This document shows positions 35,201 through 46,575 of a stretch of DNA of 64,000 nt, piece by piece. Numbering within the stretch: the stretch's first letter is position 1; each line of letters starts with the position of its first letter. Location: positions 586,001-650,000 of the forward strand of contig CAJNDS010002071.1 of assembly GCA_905221605.1 (NCBI GenBank). Reading direction: 5' to 3'. A program made the position numbers and the translations under genes. The notes under the pieces were generated by a model. It did no database searches. It saw nothing but the letters and a program-made list of their open reading frames with translations, and had not been told where the DNA came from. The DNA comes from Symbiodinium natans (taxonomy: Eukaryota > Sar > Dinophyceae > Suessiales > Symbiodiniaceae).

Positions 35201-36752
35201 CCCAAACCCCAAACCCTAAACCCCAAACCCTAAACCTAAACCCTAAAAACCCTAAACCTTGGGCCCTGAAGTTCAAGAGAGCTCTGGTAATAAGGAGCTG
35301 GCCGCTGCGTCTTCCTCCTTCGAAAGTGTCTCTTGTGTGTTGGTGTTGCTGTTGGTCTTGGTCTTGGTGTTGGTGTTGGTCTTGGTGTTGGTCTTGGTCT
35401 TGGTGTTGGTGTTGGTGTTGGTGTTGGGGTGTATGTTGTCTGTGTATGACTGTATTGAGTTCAGGGTTTAGGGATTTAGGGTTTATGTAGAACTGTATAT
35501 ATATATATATATATGTGTGTGTGTATGTTTATACTTATAGTTCACGTTTTTTCTCATCCGGCCTTGGTTTCCAGCATGGGTTTGGGGGTTCGGGAGTGGA
35601 GTTTGGGCTTCAAGCCTTCTAAGGGTTGAACCCGAAACAAGATTCCTAAACCCCCAACAGGCCTAAACTCTAAAACCGCAAACCCCCCAAAACCCAAACC
35701 CCTCAAACCTCCCTAAAACAAGATGCCTTAAATCCCTTTAATCCCTCATGTCTTCAACCCCCAAAGCCCTAAATGCTGCTCATCCCCTGAACCTTAAACC
35801 CTAAACCCTAAACCCCCTGTGCAAGAGGACGGAGAGAAGTTCTTCTACAACCGGCATACCGAGGAGAGCAGGCAGGGTTAATGGATTAGGGCTTAGGGTT
35901 TAGGGTTTAGGGTTCGGGTTTAGGGTTCAGGGTTGAGGGTTCATGGTTTAGGGTTTAGGGTTCAGGGTTTAGGGTTTAGGGTTCAGGGTTTAGGGTTTAG
36001 GGTTTGGTGTTTAGGGTTTACTGTTCAACGCTAAGGTTCAGGGTTTTGGGTTCAGGGCTCAGGGATTAGGGCTTCGGGTTTTGGGAAATGTCTAGGGCTT
36101 AGGGTTCAGGAACCTGAGCCGAGGCATTTCGGGCTTTGTGTGCTTGAGATCTTGAAGGATCGCAAACAGATGAGAAGCAATGAGGAGAACCCTATGAAAC
36201 ACCCTAAACCCTAAACCCCAAACCCCAAACCCTAAACCCTAAACCCTAAACCCTAAACCCTAAACCCTAAACCCTAAACCCTAAACCCTAAACCCTCCTA
36301 CGCGGAGATCCCCATATCCTGTGGTGCCCTGGGCCGTGTAGCAGTTCTTCTTCTCAAAGCTAGCAGGACAAACGAGCCCTCCGGAAAGGACTGCCTAAAC
36401 CCTCAAACCCCAAACCTAAATCCGTGAACGCTATATCCCAAACCCTTAACCCCGAAATCCCAAATCCTAAACCCCAAACCCTAACCCCAAACCTCAAACC
36501 CTAAACCGTAAACTCCAAAACCCCCCCGCAACCCCCATCATGTGCAACCTTTGCTTAGGGGTTTAGGGTGTGGGGGTGCAGGGTTTTGGGGTTTTGGGTG
36601 TAGGATTTTTGGGTTTGGGGTTTGGGGTTTGGGGTTTAGGGGTTGGGGTTTGGTGTTTCCGGTTTGGGGTTCAAGGTAAGCGTCTTGGCAGGTTTGACGA
36701 TCCGCGCATGGCTGTCTACCATGTGCTGTACGCAAGGACACGGAGCTCTTGA
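32202..36752 (+). CDS. CEP164-like WW-domain protein, multi-exon
   Basis: Exons: about 32202-32334, 32569-32619, 34175-34227, 34499-34580, 34720-about 34789, about 35070-35150, about 35825-35871, 36692-36752. The start [18 protein letters not shown], then [33 protein letters not shown] and [16 protein letters not shown], follows the N-terminus of centriolar protein CEP164 and its protist relatives, where a WW domain binds proline-rich partners. A second WW-like unit is [24 protein letters not shown] and [20 protein letters not shown]-stop. Splices at 32620-34174 and 34228-34498 must be GA-AG, 35872-36691 GC-AG and 34581-34719 GT-AG to give these domains. The link from the first to the second exon, around an introner-like element, is not resolved. 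A further short exon may lie at about 34895-34960. CEP164 itself is longer, so this may be a short paralogue. Confidence 0.7.
32335..32477 (+). mobile_element. Introner-like element, CTTGGAGGTTCATGG family, inside the WW gene
   Basis: Left end CTTGGAGGTTCATGGTACCT; right end CGCCATGAACCTCCAAG, with 14 or more paired terminal bases. It directly follows the first recognised exon, but no GT, GC or GA donor at its edge gives an obvious frame, so the exact cut is open. Confidence 0.75.
32850..32953 (+). mobile_element. Introner-like element, TTGGCATGTTCCCCC family
   Basis: Left end TTGGCATGTTCCCCCTTATA then CGAACAGTCC; right end GGACCATCCCAAG. An internal poly-G stretch breaks the hairpin. Lies in the second WW-gene intron. 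Confidence 0.65.
32986..33125 (+). mobile_element. Long inverted-repeat element (TTTAGGGGTCCCTTAT)
   Basis: Left arm GTCCTTATTAGAAGGGAATC then CTACTA; right arm TAGTAGGATTCCCTGATCAG then AAGGACC. The arms pair over about 50 bp with mismatches, leaving a short loop. Lies in the same large intron of the WW gene. Confidence 0.6.
33197..33302 (+). mobile_element. Introner-like element, GCAGTAAACCCC family (diverged)
   Basis: Left end GCAGTAAACCCCAAAAAGTT; right end CTTCCAACTGTTTGG. The interior is shorter and diverged relative to 26180. Confidence 0.45.
33553..33685 (+). mobile_element. Introner-like element with a telomere-type array inside
   Basis: Left end CAAGGAATCCTCCCCCTTTT, then AGTCCTTAATTGGGATTGTA; right end GTTCGGAGTAAGGGGGAACA then TCCCAAG. 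Between the two arms, at about 33619-33650, CCCTAAA units have been inserted or grown. Confidence 0.65.
33747..33886 (+). repeat. Telomere-type array, TTTAGGG orientation, about 19 units
   Basis: Follows a poly-G run. Mostly perfect units with two GGGGG variants. Confidence 0.95.
34790..34890 (+). mobile_element. Introner-like element, CTTAAGCAATTGGTAG family, in the WW gene
   Basis: Left end CTACTATTTACTTAAGAACC; right end GGTTCTTAAGCAATTGGTAG. Interior CCCTATATTGCCATTATAAG. Sits at the 3' edge of the exon ending QEARGRS. Confidence 0.65.
35335..35430 (+). repeat. Hexanucleotide repeat TTGGTG/TTGGTC
   Basis: About 16 six-base units mixing TTGGTG, TTGGTC and TTGCTG. The open frames through it (Val-Leu repeats) are low-complexity artefacts inside an intron of the WW gene. 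Confidence 0.9.
36198..36296 (-). repeat. Telomere-type array, CCCTAAA orientation
   Basis: About 14 units within the GC-AG intron 35872-36691, whose 5' part carries G-rich arrays (35885-36110). Confidence 0.95.
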
Positions 36753-36799
36753 GAGCCCTAAACCCTAAACCCTAACCCTAAACCCTAAACCCTAAACCC

Positions 36800-38000
36800 T
36801 AAACCCAGGTTTCGGGGCACCGTGGTGCGTCCGCTTTTCGTAGCAAGCTGCCAGTTCTGGTGTCTAGTCATGATATTCTATGACTCGGAGTAGGCCCTTA
36901 GTTCCTATTTTAGGGTTGGGGTTCCCTTATAACCCCCTTAAACCAAAAAATGACACCTCCTGGGTGTAGATATTGAGTATTCGGAGTCAGGCATCACCAC
37001 CCTTAGTGGGAGGAGGCCGGGATCCCTTTGGTTGGCTACTTGTTGCAGATAAGTTGGGGTTTAAGGTTTAAGGTTTAGGGTTTAGGGTTTAGGGTTTAGG
37101 GGGGGGCCCTTTGTGTTGCAAAGAGGTACCTGAGCAAAGTCAAGCCACGCAAATAGAGTCAGTTCACCAAATTAGGCTCCTTCGTTGGGTACGATTATCA
37201 TGCGGGTTAAACCTAAACCCTGAACGCAACATAACATAATATGATTTCATGCAATATATTTTCACTTTACCTTAATCCATATATATATGAGAATACACAC
37301 ACATAAATATATTCATATATGATTATATGTTATTATTCATTTCTATACGTCCACGGGATTCTTGGACTCAGGATGTCCGACCCATCGACGTCCTAGTTCT
37401 TCACTTCGGGCTTGCAGGGCTTTAGTCTCGGGCTTGGGAGCCTTACAGGGCTGGGCCAGGGCTTGTACTACCAATTGCTTAAGAACCCCGGAAAATAAAG
37501 AACATGTTGTTCCTTACTAAGGGCAATATAGGGATCTGTTTCAGTCGCTGCAGGGGCTTTAGAAGCTTAGAAGGCTTGTTGGGAATATAGGGCTTGTAGT
37601 GTTTAGGGTGTAACAGTCTAAGGATTCAGAAAGCATCTTGGTTTTTTTTTTCAGAGGCTTCGCCCGAAGGGTCTTCTTCAGGAAGGCATCAGACTCTGAG
37701 CCTCTGATCCTACTGGGCTACTTGTTGGGCAGTCCATGTCCTAGAGCATTGGAGACCAGCTCCAGATCGCCCGACGATTGGGTGACCCGGATGCTACCGT
37801 AGCAATCCTCCCTCGTTTCTTCTGGTCTTCGACAGCATGAGTTTTATCTTCTGTCCACCCTGCTGGCAGGGACCCTGAACTCTTGCTAAGCGGCACATCG
37901 TCTACCGATGTCCACAATCCTGCTAGTGTTAAGCTGCCTGGCATCCTATCCAGAACACGAAACCTTAAACCCTAAACCCTAAACCCTATAAACCCCCCAG
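36800..38000. other. Mostly non-coding stretch
   Basis: AT-rich patches (37230-37340), one G-rich array (37060-37100), a partial CTTAAGCAATTGGTAG-family end in reverse at 37466-37535 and no convincing exon. A minus-strand frame (37741-37944) contains LPAGWTEDKT but lacks the rest of a WW domain. Confidence 0.35.
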
Positions 38001-38045
38001 GATAAAGATGGTCGCCAAGATGAAGGAACTTCGCAGTCGTCGCTC
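38000..38045 (+). CDS. Short basic coding island (KMVAKMKELRSRRS)
   Basis: Between a C-rich array and a G-rich array with a CCCAG acceptor. Too short to assign. Confidence 0.3.
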
Positions 38046-38099
38046 AGGGTTTGGGGTTTAGGGTTGAGGGTTTAGGGTTTAGGGCTCCAGGGCTGTATG

Positions 38100-38860
38100 C
38101 TAGACGGTTATTGATCTTAAGTTCGCGGTGTAGCACGCTTTGTTTCAAAGGAGCTCTAAAGTGAACATCATGAAACGTCCCGAAGAACAGTTCGAAGTAG
38201 ATGTAGTCGTGGTTTGTCGGGACTATAGTGCTTGGGGCTGAAGATACAGCAGCCTTTCAGTCGTAATGTTGACCTGTTCAGCTACATCCGGAGCGGTTCT
38301 TGTTTTCACTTCCGGCATCGTATATTCTGAGGGGTACTGGAGGTGTTGTGCTGTCTTCCTTGCTTCTCGCCTTTGTGAGGGGGAAGGGGAGAGGGAAGTG
38401 CATTCTCTTCCATGCGGAGTCGATTCCCTTCAAGTCGTCCCAAAGGCTTCTTGTCCCAAGAGCCGACACGCTTCGCATCCCAGAATCAATAGCATGGCAT
38501 AAGACGCCTTAATGTGGGGATCAATACACCTAACCTATGTAGGTTGCCAGCCTGTTTGAGACACTCAACCTTGACCCAGAAACCCTCATCTTCTCGCCGG
38601 CCGCAACCACAAACGACCTGAAGTCCAAGCCCTTTGTGCAGAACTCCTCCCACCGAATAAACGAACCATGTCCCAAACTGCCCACAACCAGAGCCCAAGG
38701 ACTCTTGTCTTGTTTTGTGACAAGGGTCTGCAGGGTTGGGGCTTCTAGAGCTTGTAGAAGGGTCCCCTGTCAGGGCTCCATTAAACACGCTATGCCCTCT
38801 GAACCCTGTACGCTCTATGAGTCCTATAAACTCTAAACCCTATGAAGCACATACAGCCTA
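38100..38860. other. Array-free stretch with overlapping short frames
   Basis: Frames of 66-100 codons on both strands, no motif. Possibly an intergenic spacer or UTR. Confidence 0.3.
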
Positions 38861-39105
38861 ACCCCTAAGCGCTTGGATGCAGTCGACAGGAGAACCGCAT
38901 CAACCGCCTAAATAAACCCTACGAGCCCTATGAACCCTTTGAGTCCCTCTGAACCCTGGGAAGACCCCAACCCCTAAACCCTAGACCCTCAAGACCCAAC
39001 ACGCGAAGCCCTGAACCCCAAACCCCCTAAACCTCCCAAACCCCCTAAACCTTAAACCTTAAACCCTAAACCCTAGCCCTCCCTAAACCCTTTTTTGTTG
39101 ACAGG

Positions 39106-39180
39106 AGCGCTTCCCCATCCTTGCGCGACAGCCACGCCCCGAGGCCAAACGCCCAACCAAGGGCTCCGACTTTGGGTCTC
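39106..39180 (+). CDS. Unassigned coding island (ERFPILARQPRPEAKRPTKG)
   Basis: Good acceptor (TTGTTGACAG), C-rich array before, long degenerate G-rich repeat after. Family unknown. Confidence 0.4.
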
Positions 39181-39620
39181 GGGGTTTAGGGGTTTAGGAG
39201 TTTTAGGGGTTTAGGGGTTTTGTTTCAGGGGTTCTAGGGGTTTAGGGGTTTAGGGTTTAGGTGTTCAGGGGTTTAGGGGTTTAGGGGTTATAGGGGTTAT
39301 AGGGGTTGAGGGGTTTAGGGTTTTAGGGTTTGAGGGGTTTAGGGTTTAGGGGTGAGTTTAGGGTTTCGGGGTGAGGGTTTAGGGTTTAGGGTTTAGGGTT
39401 TGGGTTTAGGGTTGAGGAGTTGGGGGTTTAGGGGTTTAGGGTTTAGGGGTGAGGGTTCAGGGTTAGGGGTTAGGGTTTTGGGGTGTTGGGGGTTAGTAGG
39501 GTTTAGGGTGGAGGGTTTAGTGTTTAGGGGTTGAGATGTTTTGGGTTTGAGGGGTTAGGGGTTGAGGGGTTTAGGGATATAGGGGTTAGGGTTTAGGGTG
39601 AGGCTTAGGGATGTAGAGGT
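39180..39620 (+). repeat. Long degenerate G-rich repeat (GGGGTTTA units)
   Basis: About 440 bp with 7-9 base units, all with G on the + strand. Confidence 0.9.
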
Positions 39621-40157
39621 TCAGCGTTTTTGAGGTTTTTAAGTTAAAGGTTTTGGCGTTCTTTTGGTTTAGGGGGTTCAGGAGAATTAGGGTTTAAAGG
39701 TTTGTGAGCATGGTCTAGCGGTTTTCGGTTTACGGTTGAGGGTTCAGGACTTAGGGTTCTGGTTTTTGGGTTTAGGGTTGATCAGAATAATATAGGGCTG
39801 CAAGGGGGCATTTTCTAGATGTCTTATTGGTAGCGCTCGCGTTGAGTGAGCCTGTGCGAAATTGAGTGAGCCCGTGCGAAAGACCATACCCGCACGTCCT
39901 CAGCCCTGGTCACTGCATCCATCACCCTCTGCCCTGAACCCTAAACTCTAGCCCTAAACCCTAAACCCTAAACCCTAAACCCTAAACCCTAAACCCTAAA
40001 CCCTAAACCCTAAACCCTAAACCCTAGCCCTAAACCCTACACCGCCCATCTCTCAACTCCGAAAGCTTCCACTTCGCTGAGCTTTCTGAGCTTCAGCCTC
40101 AACAAGCACATGCCCAACCTCTAAGCGAAGAAGGCATTAGATCTAGATTCACCTCTC

Positions 40158-40345
40158 GCACTTATATATATATATATATTTATTTATTTATAGTTATTAT
40201 TATTGTTGTTGCTATTATTATTAGTATTATGATGATGATGATTATTATTATATGTTATACATATATATATATATATTATACATATTCACATACATATATA
40301 TATATATATACACACATGCTTACATATACTATATATACTATATAT
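40158..40345. repeat. Compound AT-rich microsatellite
   Basis: TA, ATT/TTA and ATG tracts in succession. Frames through it are artefacts. Confidence 0.9.
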
Positions 40346-40379
40346 AGATACATATGGGCATGTATAGACAAAGGGAAGA

Positions 40380-40485
40380 CCCATACGCCCTTCTCGAGCA
40401 TGCTGGGTGAAGAGCCAGGAGCCGACGGAGGCAGAGAAGGAGCTCAGAAGGTGCGCGGCCCTGTTTTTGTTGGTACTTTAAAGGG
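40380..40485 (+). CDS. Unassigned coding island (LGEEPGADGGREGAQKVRGP)
   Basis: Open frame ending near a G-rich array at 40497. Composition is plausible for an acidic linker; family unknown. Confidence 0.3.
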
Positions 40486-40494
40486 TTTTGGGGG

Positions 40495-40585
40495 TTTAGG
40501 GTTTAGGGTTTAGGGTTTAGGGTTTAGGGTTTAGGGTTTAGGGTTTAGGGTTTAGGGTTAGGGTTTAGGGTTTAGGGTTTAGGGT
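40495..40585 (+). repeat. Telomere-type array, TTTAGGG orientation
   Basis: About 12 units with a single GGGTTA unit inside. Confidence 0.95.
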
Positions 40586-41534
40586 CCATGTACCTAAGTA
40601 GGGAATACTTGGGCTTTAACGTTCAAAGTGCCTCCAATAGAATGACTTCGGGCCCAAGTATGCAATGGGTTAGTTTGCTGTAGACTTCACGTTTAGGTGC
40701 GAGAGTATCCCTAAACCCTAAACCCTAAACCCTAAAACCTAAACCCTGGGCTCATACGTGTGCCGGGCTTTCGTCCCACATCCGAAGTATGGGCCCCCCT
40801 AAACCCTAAAGCCTAAACCCTTATTATTACGTAGGGTGTGTGTAAGGGTTATATATGTCAAGGGACCCAAATTAAGGGCCGATACTTGGAACCTTAGTCA
40901 AACCCTCACCCAACCCCCTTGAGCCCTAAACTCCAAACCCGAAACCCTAAACTCTAAACCCCAAACCAGGAGACGAGATGAAGAGCAGGAGCAGTACATG
41001 CATCTGGGCTGCAATGAACAGAGGCACTTTGTGGTGCTTTACTGTACCTTTAGATCCTTAGCCTTTTTTTTTATTGGGTTTCTGAATAAGGCAGCTAAAC
41101 ATTTTATTTACAACTACCCTCCTAAGCGTAGCCAAAGGCAAGTTTTTCTTCCTGAAATTGAAGCCCTAAAGCCCTACTGCAAGCCCTGTAGCCTAAACCC
41201 CAAACCATACACCCTAAACCTTAAACCCTAAACCTTAAACCCTAAACGCTAAACCACACACCCAAGCATTCCCTGGCGCGATGTGATTCTGATCGAGGGT
41301 TTTGTCTTGACGACAGCTTCAGAAAAGGGGTTTAGGGTTCTGGTTCCTCTTACTGATGCCAGTTATCATACGTAGCTTTCCTTAAAAAACGCAGGCCCAA
41401 GTTACAAGGCACCCTGGCTTTCAGCTTGCAAATACCCTCAACCCCTAACCCCTCAGCCCAAACCCCTAACCCTAAACCCTAAACCCTAAACCCTAAACCC
41501 TAAACCCTAAACCCTCCCAAGCTTCTTTTCAGGA

Positions 41535-41640
41535 ACAGCATCATGAAAATCCAGACGTGGGGAAGGGCCCGGCTCTCAGGGCTTTGTGGCATCGGCCAGC
41601 TATACCAGCTAGCACACAGCCCCTTGGCCCCCAACTTAAG
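41535..41640 (+). CDS. Unassigned coding island after TTTTCAG
   Basis: Two frames are open (MKIQTWGRARLSGLCG or HHENPDVGKGPALRALW). A C-rich array precedes and a G-rich one follows, so an exon is likely even though its frame is not fixed. Confidence 0.35.
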
Positions 41641-42344
41641 GGTTTAGGGCTTAGGGTTCCTTTGTTATATATATATATATATACATACGCACATACTTAG
41701 GCTTCCTTAGTCATATACATATATATATACTAAGATTCATAAGTAGCCTACAAGAGTCTTAAGACAAGGTTTTTTGTTGTTCACAAGTAGCCGGCCCTTG
41801 TCACCCAAGCGAGCTCGGCCCCGATCCCTGATTCACATCCATGGTTTGTCCGTGATGTTTCAACAACGTGAGGTTTAGGGTTTAGGGTTTAGGGTTTAGG
41901 GTTTAGGGTTTCGGGCTTAGGGTACCCGCAAAGCCCAGCACGTTCACTGCTAACCCCCCCTGCAGCCTAAATCCGAAGCCCTAAACCTTACCAGGACTCC
42001 CCAAATACCCCTAAATCAGGGTTTACGGTTAACATCACCAGGACCCCCTCCCCCCCACCCCCAAATACCCCATCCCCCTCAACAAGTGCCACATCGTACC
42101 TTATGCTGTGATTCAGGGTATCTCATAAGGCCGTTCTCTAGGTACATGCCCTACTTGAGAAGGCTTTATGGGTAGTATTGAGTAGGGCCATTATAAGTAC
42201 CCTAATGAAGGTCATTATAATTCAGGCTACCTCACGTGTAACCTAAACCCTAAACCCTAAACCCTCAACCCTCAACCCTCAACCCTCAACCCTAAACCCT
42301 AAACCCTAAACCCTAAACCCCCATGAACCTTCAAGTAGCCCCTG

Positions 42345-42428
42345 TGCACTACCAAGGTGGTGCTGGCCAAGAAAAAGATGGCCATGGCGCGAGAGCAGGC
42401 AGCGCCTTCTTCGTGCTCTCCAGGGATT
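42345..42428 (+). CDS. Unassigned coding island (KVVLAKKKMAMAREQAAPSS)
   Basis: Between a C-rich and a G-rich array. Charged and helix-like; family unknown. Confidence 0.4.
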
Positions 42429-43576
42429 TGGAGTTTTAGGGTTTAGGGTTCAGGGTTTAGGGTTTAGGGTTTAGGGCTTGGGGTTTAGGGTTTAGGGTTT
42501 AGGGTTTAGGGTTTAGGGTTTAGGTGGTCTCAAGGATGTGGTCCCTTCCTGCTCCGATTGATATTTGGGCCTGCCTGTTTGACTAGATGTTTTGGGTAAT
42601 TGTTATAGAGATCTGGATACCCTAAACCCTCAACCCTAAACCCTAAACCCTAAACCCTAAACCCTAAACCCTAAACCCTAATGTCGTTGTTTGTGTTCGG
42701 CTCCTGCGTCAGGATTTCGTTTGTTTTTCCTCTTGAGGTGAGGCTTGTACGGTTTGAGGTTTAAATTGGGGTTTCTGGCTTCGGGGTTCAGGGCATCAAG
42801 TTCGCATGCGGGTTCAGGATTTCGGGTTGTGGGTTCCCAGGCCCACATCTAGGACGCCGGGCTTGTTTCATTTGCACTTTCCCCCCTCCCCTCGTAAACC
42901 CTAAAGCCCAAACCATAAGTCCTAAACCCTGAAACCTGAACCCTGTAAACCCTTAACCCAAACCCCATCCCCCCCCACAGGCCCGAACACTGGACAAACA
43001 CTAAGATAGGGATTCGGACTTAGAACATTCCTGAACCCTAAACCCCTAAGCCTTGAACCCCTAAGCCCTAAATTTTCAACCCCCCTAAACCCTCAACCCC
43101 TAAACCTTAAACTCCTAAACCCCTAAACCCTAAACCCTAAACCGCAAACCCCAAACCCTAAACCCCTAAACCTGCATCAGTGGCCAGGCCATCGTCCAGA
43201 AGGGGCCGCAGCCCCTTCGGGGAATGCTGAGGTGGACCATACCCGAAGCGCCAACAGCGTTTAGGGTTTCGGGTTTACGGTTTAGGGTTTAGCCCTAAAC
43301 CCTAAGCCCTAAACCCGAAACCCTAAACCCGAAATGTCTGTGCGACAAAAACCCCCTTACCATCAACCAGGGTTCTGGGAGCTGCGAGCCATGCTTTGAA
43401 TTTCACTTGGAGTACCAAAAGCTCCCAAACATCGAACCCCCAAACCCTAAACCCTAAACCCTAAACCCTAAACCCTAAAAAACCTCAAAACGCTAAGCCC
43501 CTCACCTGCAGGATAATTCCGGCGAAGCCTGAACTTCAACTCGACAAGCCCTGAAACCCGAATTTCGCAACCTTCA

Positions 43577-43745
43577 TCCCTCAACCGAAACAACCCCCAA
43601 ACCCCATACCCTAAACCCTAAACCCTAAACCCTAAACCCCAAACCCCATACCCTAAACCCTAAACCCTAAACCCTAGACCCTAGACCCTAGACCCTAGAC
43701 CTTAGACCCTAGACCCTAAACCCTAAACCTAAACCCTAAACTCAA
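43577..43745 (-). repeat. Telomere-type array with CCCTAGA block
   Basis: CCCTAAA units with a run of about seven CCCTAGA units at 43673-43722. Confidence 0.9.
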
Positions 43746-44206
43746 AGCAAACCCCGGAAGCTTAAACTCCGTGCCCTTAGAGCGGGAACTCGGGGTATAA
43801 GTCCGTTTCGATGGCACGAAGAGTTTGAGTGTTAGGGTTCAGGGTTTAGAGTTTAGGGTTTAGGGTTTAGGTTTAGGGTTTTTGGGGTGTGCACAGGCTT
43901 AAGTATCATAGACATTTATCTGATTTGGGGGATTTCTGAAATCCAGAGTTCGGGTTAATTAGGTTCTAAACCCTAAACCCTAAACCCTAAACCCTAAACC
44001 CTAAACCCTAAACTGTCGGGTGGCTTTTGGAGCCGTTTGCATGGCACTCTGTACCCAAAATGGCCACATCACAGGCTTTCTTTGGGGGTCGCTTTGCCCC
44101 CTAGCCCCGAAACCCTAAACCCTAAAACCCTAAACCCTAAACCATAAACCATAAACCCTAAATCCTAAACCCTAAACCTAAACCCTGAACCCGAACCCTA
44201 TAACCC

Positions 44207-44287
44207 GACAGGTTGCGCATGGAGCGCACCCGCCCCGGCGCTGGCAAGGAGCTTGTCCTTTCACAGGCAGAAGCGGCTCCGGTCGTG
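44207..44287 (+). CDS. Unassigned coding island (RLRMERTRPGAGKELVLSQA)
   Basis: Follows a C-rich array and CCCGACAG; open to a G-rich array. Family unknown. Confidence 0.4.
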
Positions 44288-44380
44288 GGTTTAGGGTTTA
44301 GGGTTTAAGGTTCAGGGTTCTGGGTTTAGGGTAGGGCAGCTTTGCACTCAACATGTAATGAATGAATCATTGGGCTTATT

Positions 44381-44655
44381 GCAGGGAGACGAAGGCAACT
44401 CCTCAGAGTCATCTGAATAAGTGGGCCAGGGAGAGCATGGTCTGTCCCCAGCCTTGTAAACCTGAAGCCATAAAAGGGCTGGCTTTAGGGTTGAGGGTTT
44501 AGGGTTAGGGTTTAGCGTTTAGGGTCCTTGAGTGCATATAATCAGGAGTCCTACTTACTCTAGAAAAGCTAACAGCGGGAGCATGCTGTCATGTCGTGTC
44601 GCTGACGCCGTGCAGACGACGCCTCACAAGCGGCATCGGGCAGCGATCAAGATCC
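44381..44655 (+). CDS. Coding islands including a possible split IQ motif
   Basis: After TTGCAG, 44384-44430 is open in two frames, one ending SSESSE-TAA. At 44577-44655 VADAVQTTPHKRHRAAIKIQ runs up to GTACAC, a fair donor. RAAIKIQ is how an IQ (calmodulin-binding) motif begins; its second half was not found. Confidence 0.3.
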
Positions 44656-44659
44656 AGGT

Positions 44660-45840
44660 ACACCACGCGCCCCCGGGCCTCAGCTGTGTGTTCTTGCCGG
44701 CCTGCATGCTAGCTACATATTGTAGGGCTTCCCTAGACCCTGCAGGTAGACTAAATGCCCCCAATGAAGTACCTTGAAGTGCTTACTCAGAGGGAATATC
44801 TTGAAGCCTTTTGGTCTTTCAGCTACCATGCGTCCCACAGTCTGAGCTGTAGTTGCACAGGGCACGTGTTGATGTCTGAGCTGGAGGAACAATCGGCAGG
44901 TCGTAGGTTTGTATGGAGACCTGGGAAAGCTGAACTCGAAGCCCGGAATCCAAGATTGATGACCTCACTCTTTGCAGTTTGTTCGGCAATTTCACCGCGG
45001 CTAGCGGCTTCTGTTTACGGAGGAGATGTCCTTAGTGCTGCAAGCGTTTGGGGTTTAGGGTTTAAGGCACATGGTGCTCGTTCCTACAAGGAGCCTCTCA
45101 GTCTAAATGGGAGTTTGCGACAATAAGGGACTCTTAATATAGACTCCCAAATAGTAGGATTAAAAAAAGGACCTCAATAAGGTACCCCTCATTCGGAAAC
45201 CCCAAGTTGTTGCATGTTGTTGTGGGGGGGTAGGGGCTTCCGAATGGTGTGCGTTGCCATGGAGCCTCATCCTAAAGGGTACCCCCGCCACAATTTCGGG
45301 AACCCCCACATGAAGAGTCGCTCTCCTGTTGCCCGAATCTGGCTTCAACAGAGCTGTAGGGTTTATGGTTGAAAATGTTCCTGTGCAGGGATTAGGTCTG
45401 AGGGCTGGAGATAAACTTGCATGGAAATCCCGGGCAAGTGACCGAACACGAAAATTCTCTCAGGCACATGCTTCATCCCACGCCCTCAGCATGTCTACTC
45501 TGTGCACGGCTGCGCCTCGTGGGTACACGTTTAAGATTTAGGAAGACCTGTGCGAGGGATGTGTGTTGATCATGTGCCATCCTTAAAGCCGACATCCGCT
45601 TTCTCTAGGCTGGCCTGTGTGTGTGTGGGGGCCGCATTTGAAGAAATGAAGCATCTTTCACACCCCACCCCACTCCAGGCCCCTCATCATGGCCCGCTGA
45701 CAACCGGCTTGATCCTAGCTCCTATGCTTTCATTCAGTGGCTTCTGTTGCGAGTGGCCTGGTGTCTGCCATGGGCTGGAAGACCACCGAGCCTTGCTTGA
45801 GACGTGCCTGAAGGCCCGAGTGCCGTCGTCCATGCGGGTG
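44660..45840. other. Array-poor stretch, nothing recognised
   Basis: Several 60-120 codon + frames (44755-45126, 45550-45849) without motifs. Codon pattern and family are not convincing; may include diverged exons. Confidence 0.25.
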
Positions 45841-46462
45841 CTTCCCTAAACCCTAAACCCTAAACCCGACACCCTAAACCCTAAACTCCATAGCCTCGTA
45901 CTGGAAATCTCTGGTGGTTGGCCCCCTTGTGGGATACTGCAAACAGACGGGCCGCAACTTCCACAACCTGAGAATCTGGCAACAAATGGGGTATTTCGAA
46001 AAAAAGGGGGCTACCCTGAATATACCCCAAAGTAGTATATAATCCCAACATGGTACTCGCATCCCTTAATATACCCCAAAATAGTATAATCCTCATAAAC
46101 AGGAACCCCCCCCAAAAGAGCTCAGGGCCTAAAACCCTAAAATCCTAAAACCCTAAAACCCATAAAACCCTAAAACCTGCCGAAAACCTAAAACCCTAAA
46201 ACCCTAAACCCTGTTTTCGGAAACCAACAAATCGAGGGCCTCAGTTGCAAAGCGCCGCCAGGAGGGCATCCATGTCGTGTGGTGAGCTACTTGGTGAGGC
46301 CGTCCTTGCAGGGCTGAGGGCTTAGGGTTTAGGGTTTGGGGTTTTGGGTGGGTGATTCAAGGGATTTTAAGGGCCTAGGGTTAAGTTAGGGGTGAAGCCC
46401 GAAACCTGATGGGGCGCCGGGCACACACAGCCCTCGGTCCCAACATCCGAAACCCTTTTCAT

Positions 46463-46575
46463 CTACAGTAACCCCCAGAACATGGTTTCAGGAGGATTAG
46501 AGCTGGATTCCCTTTGGTAACCCTCTTGGGGTATGAGGGTAGTGATGTTCCAACTTTTGGGGGGTTTACTGTAAG
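46463..46575 (-). mobile_element. Introner-like element, ACAGTAAAC family, inverted
   Basis: Left end TACAGTAACCCCCAGAACAT; right end ATGTTCCAACTTTTGGGGGG then TTTACTGTAAG. The interior GATTAGAGCTGGATTCCC is the reverse complement of the 14010 interior, so the family is found in both orientations. Confidence 0.7.

Noticed and set aside
35259-35490. Val-Leu and Trp-Cys repeat frames
   Set aside because: Products of the TTGGTG/TTGGTC hexanucleotide repeat within an intron of the WW gene.
37741-37944. Minus-strand frame containing LPAGWTEDKT, like the start of a WW domain
   Set aside because: The rest of the domain (G-R-x-Y-Y-x-N and the second Trp region) is absent, and surrounding genes are on +.
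40229-40513. 94-codon Tyr/Ile-rich frame
   Set aside because: Mostly translation of an AT microsatellite and of a G-rich array.
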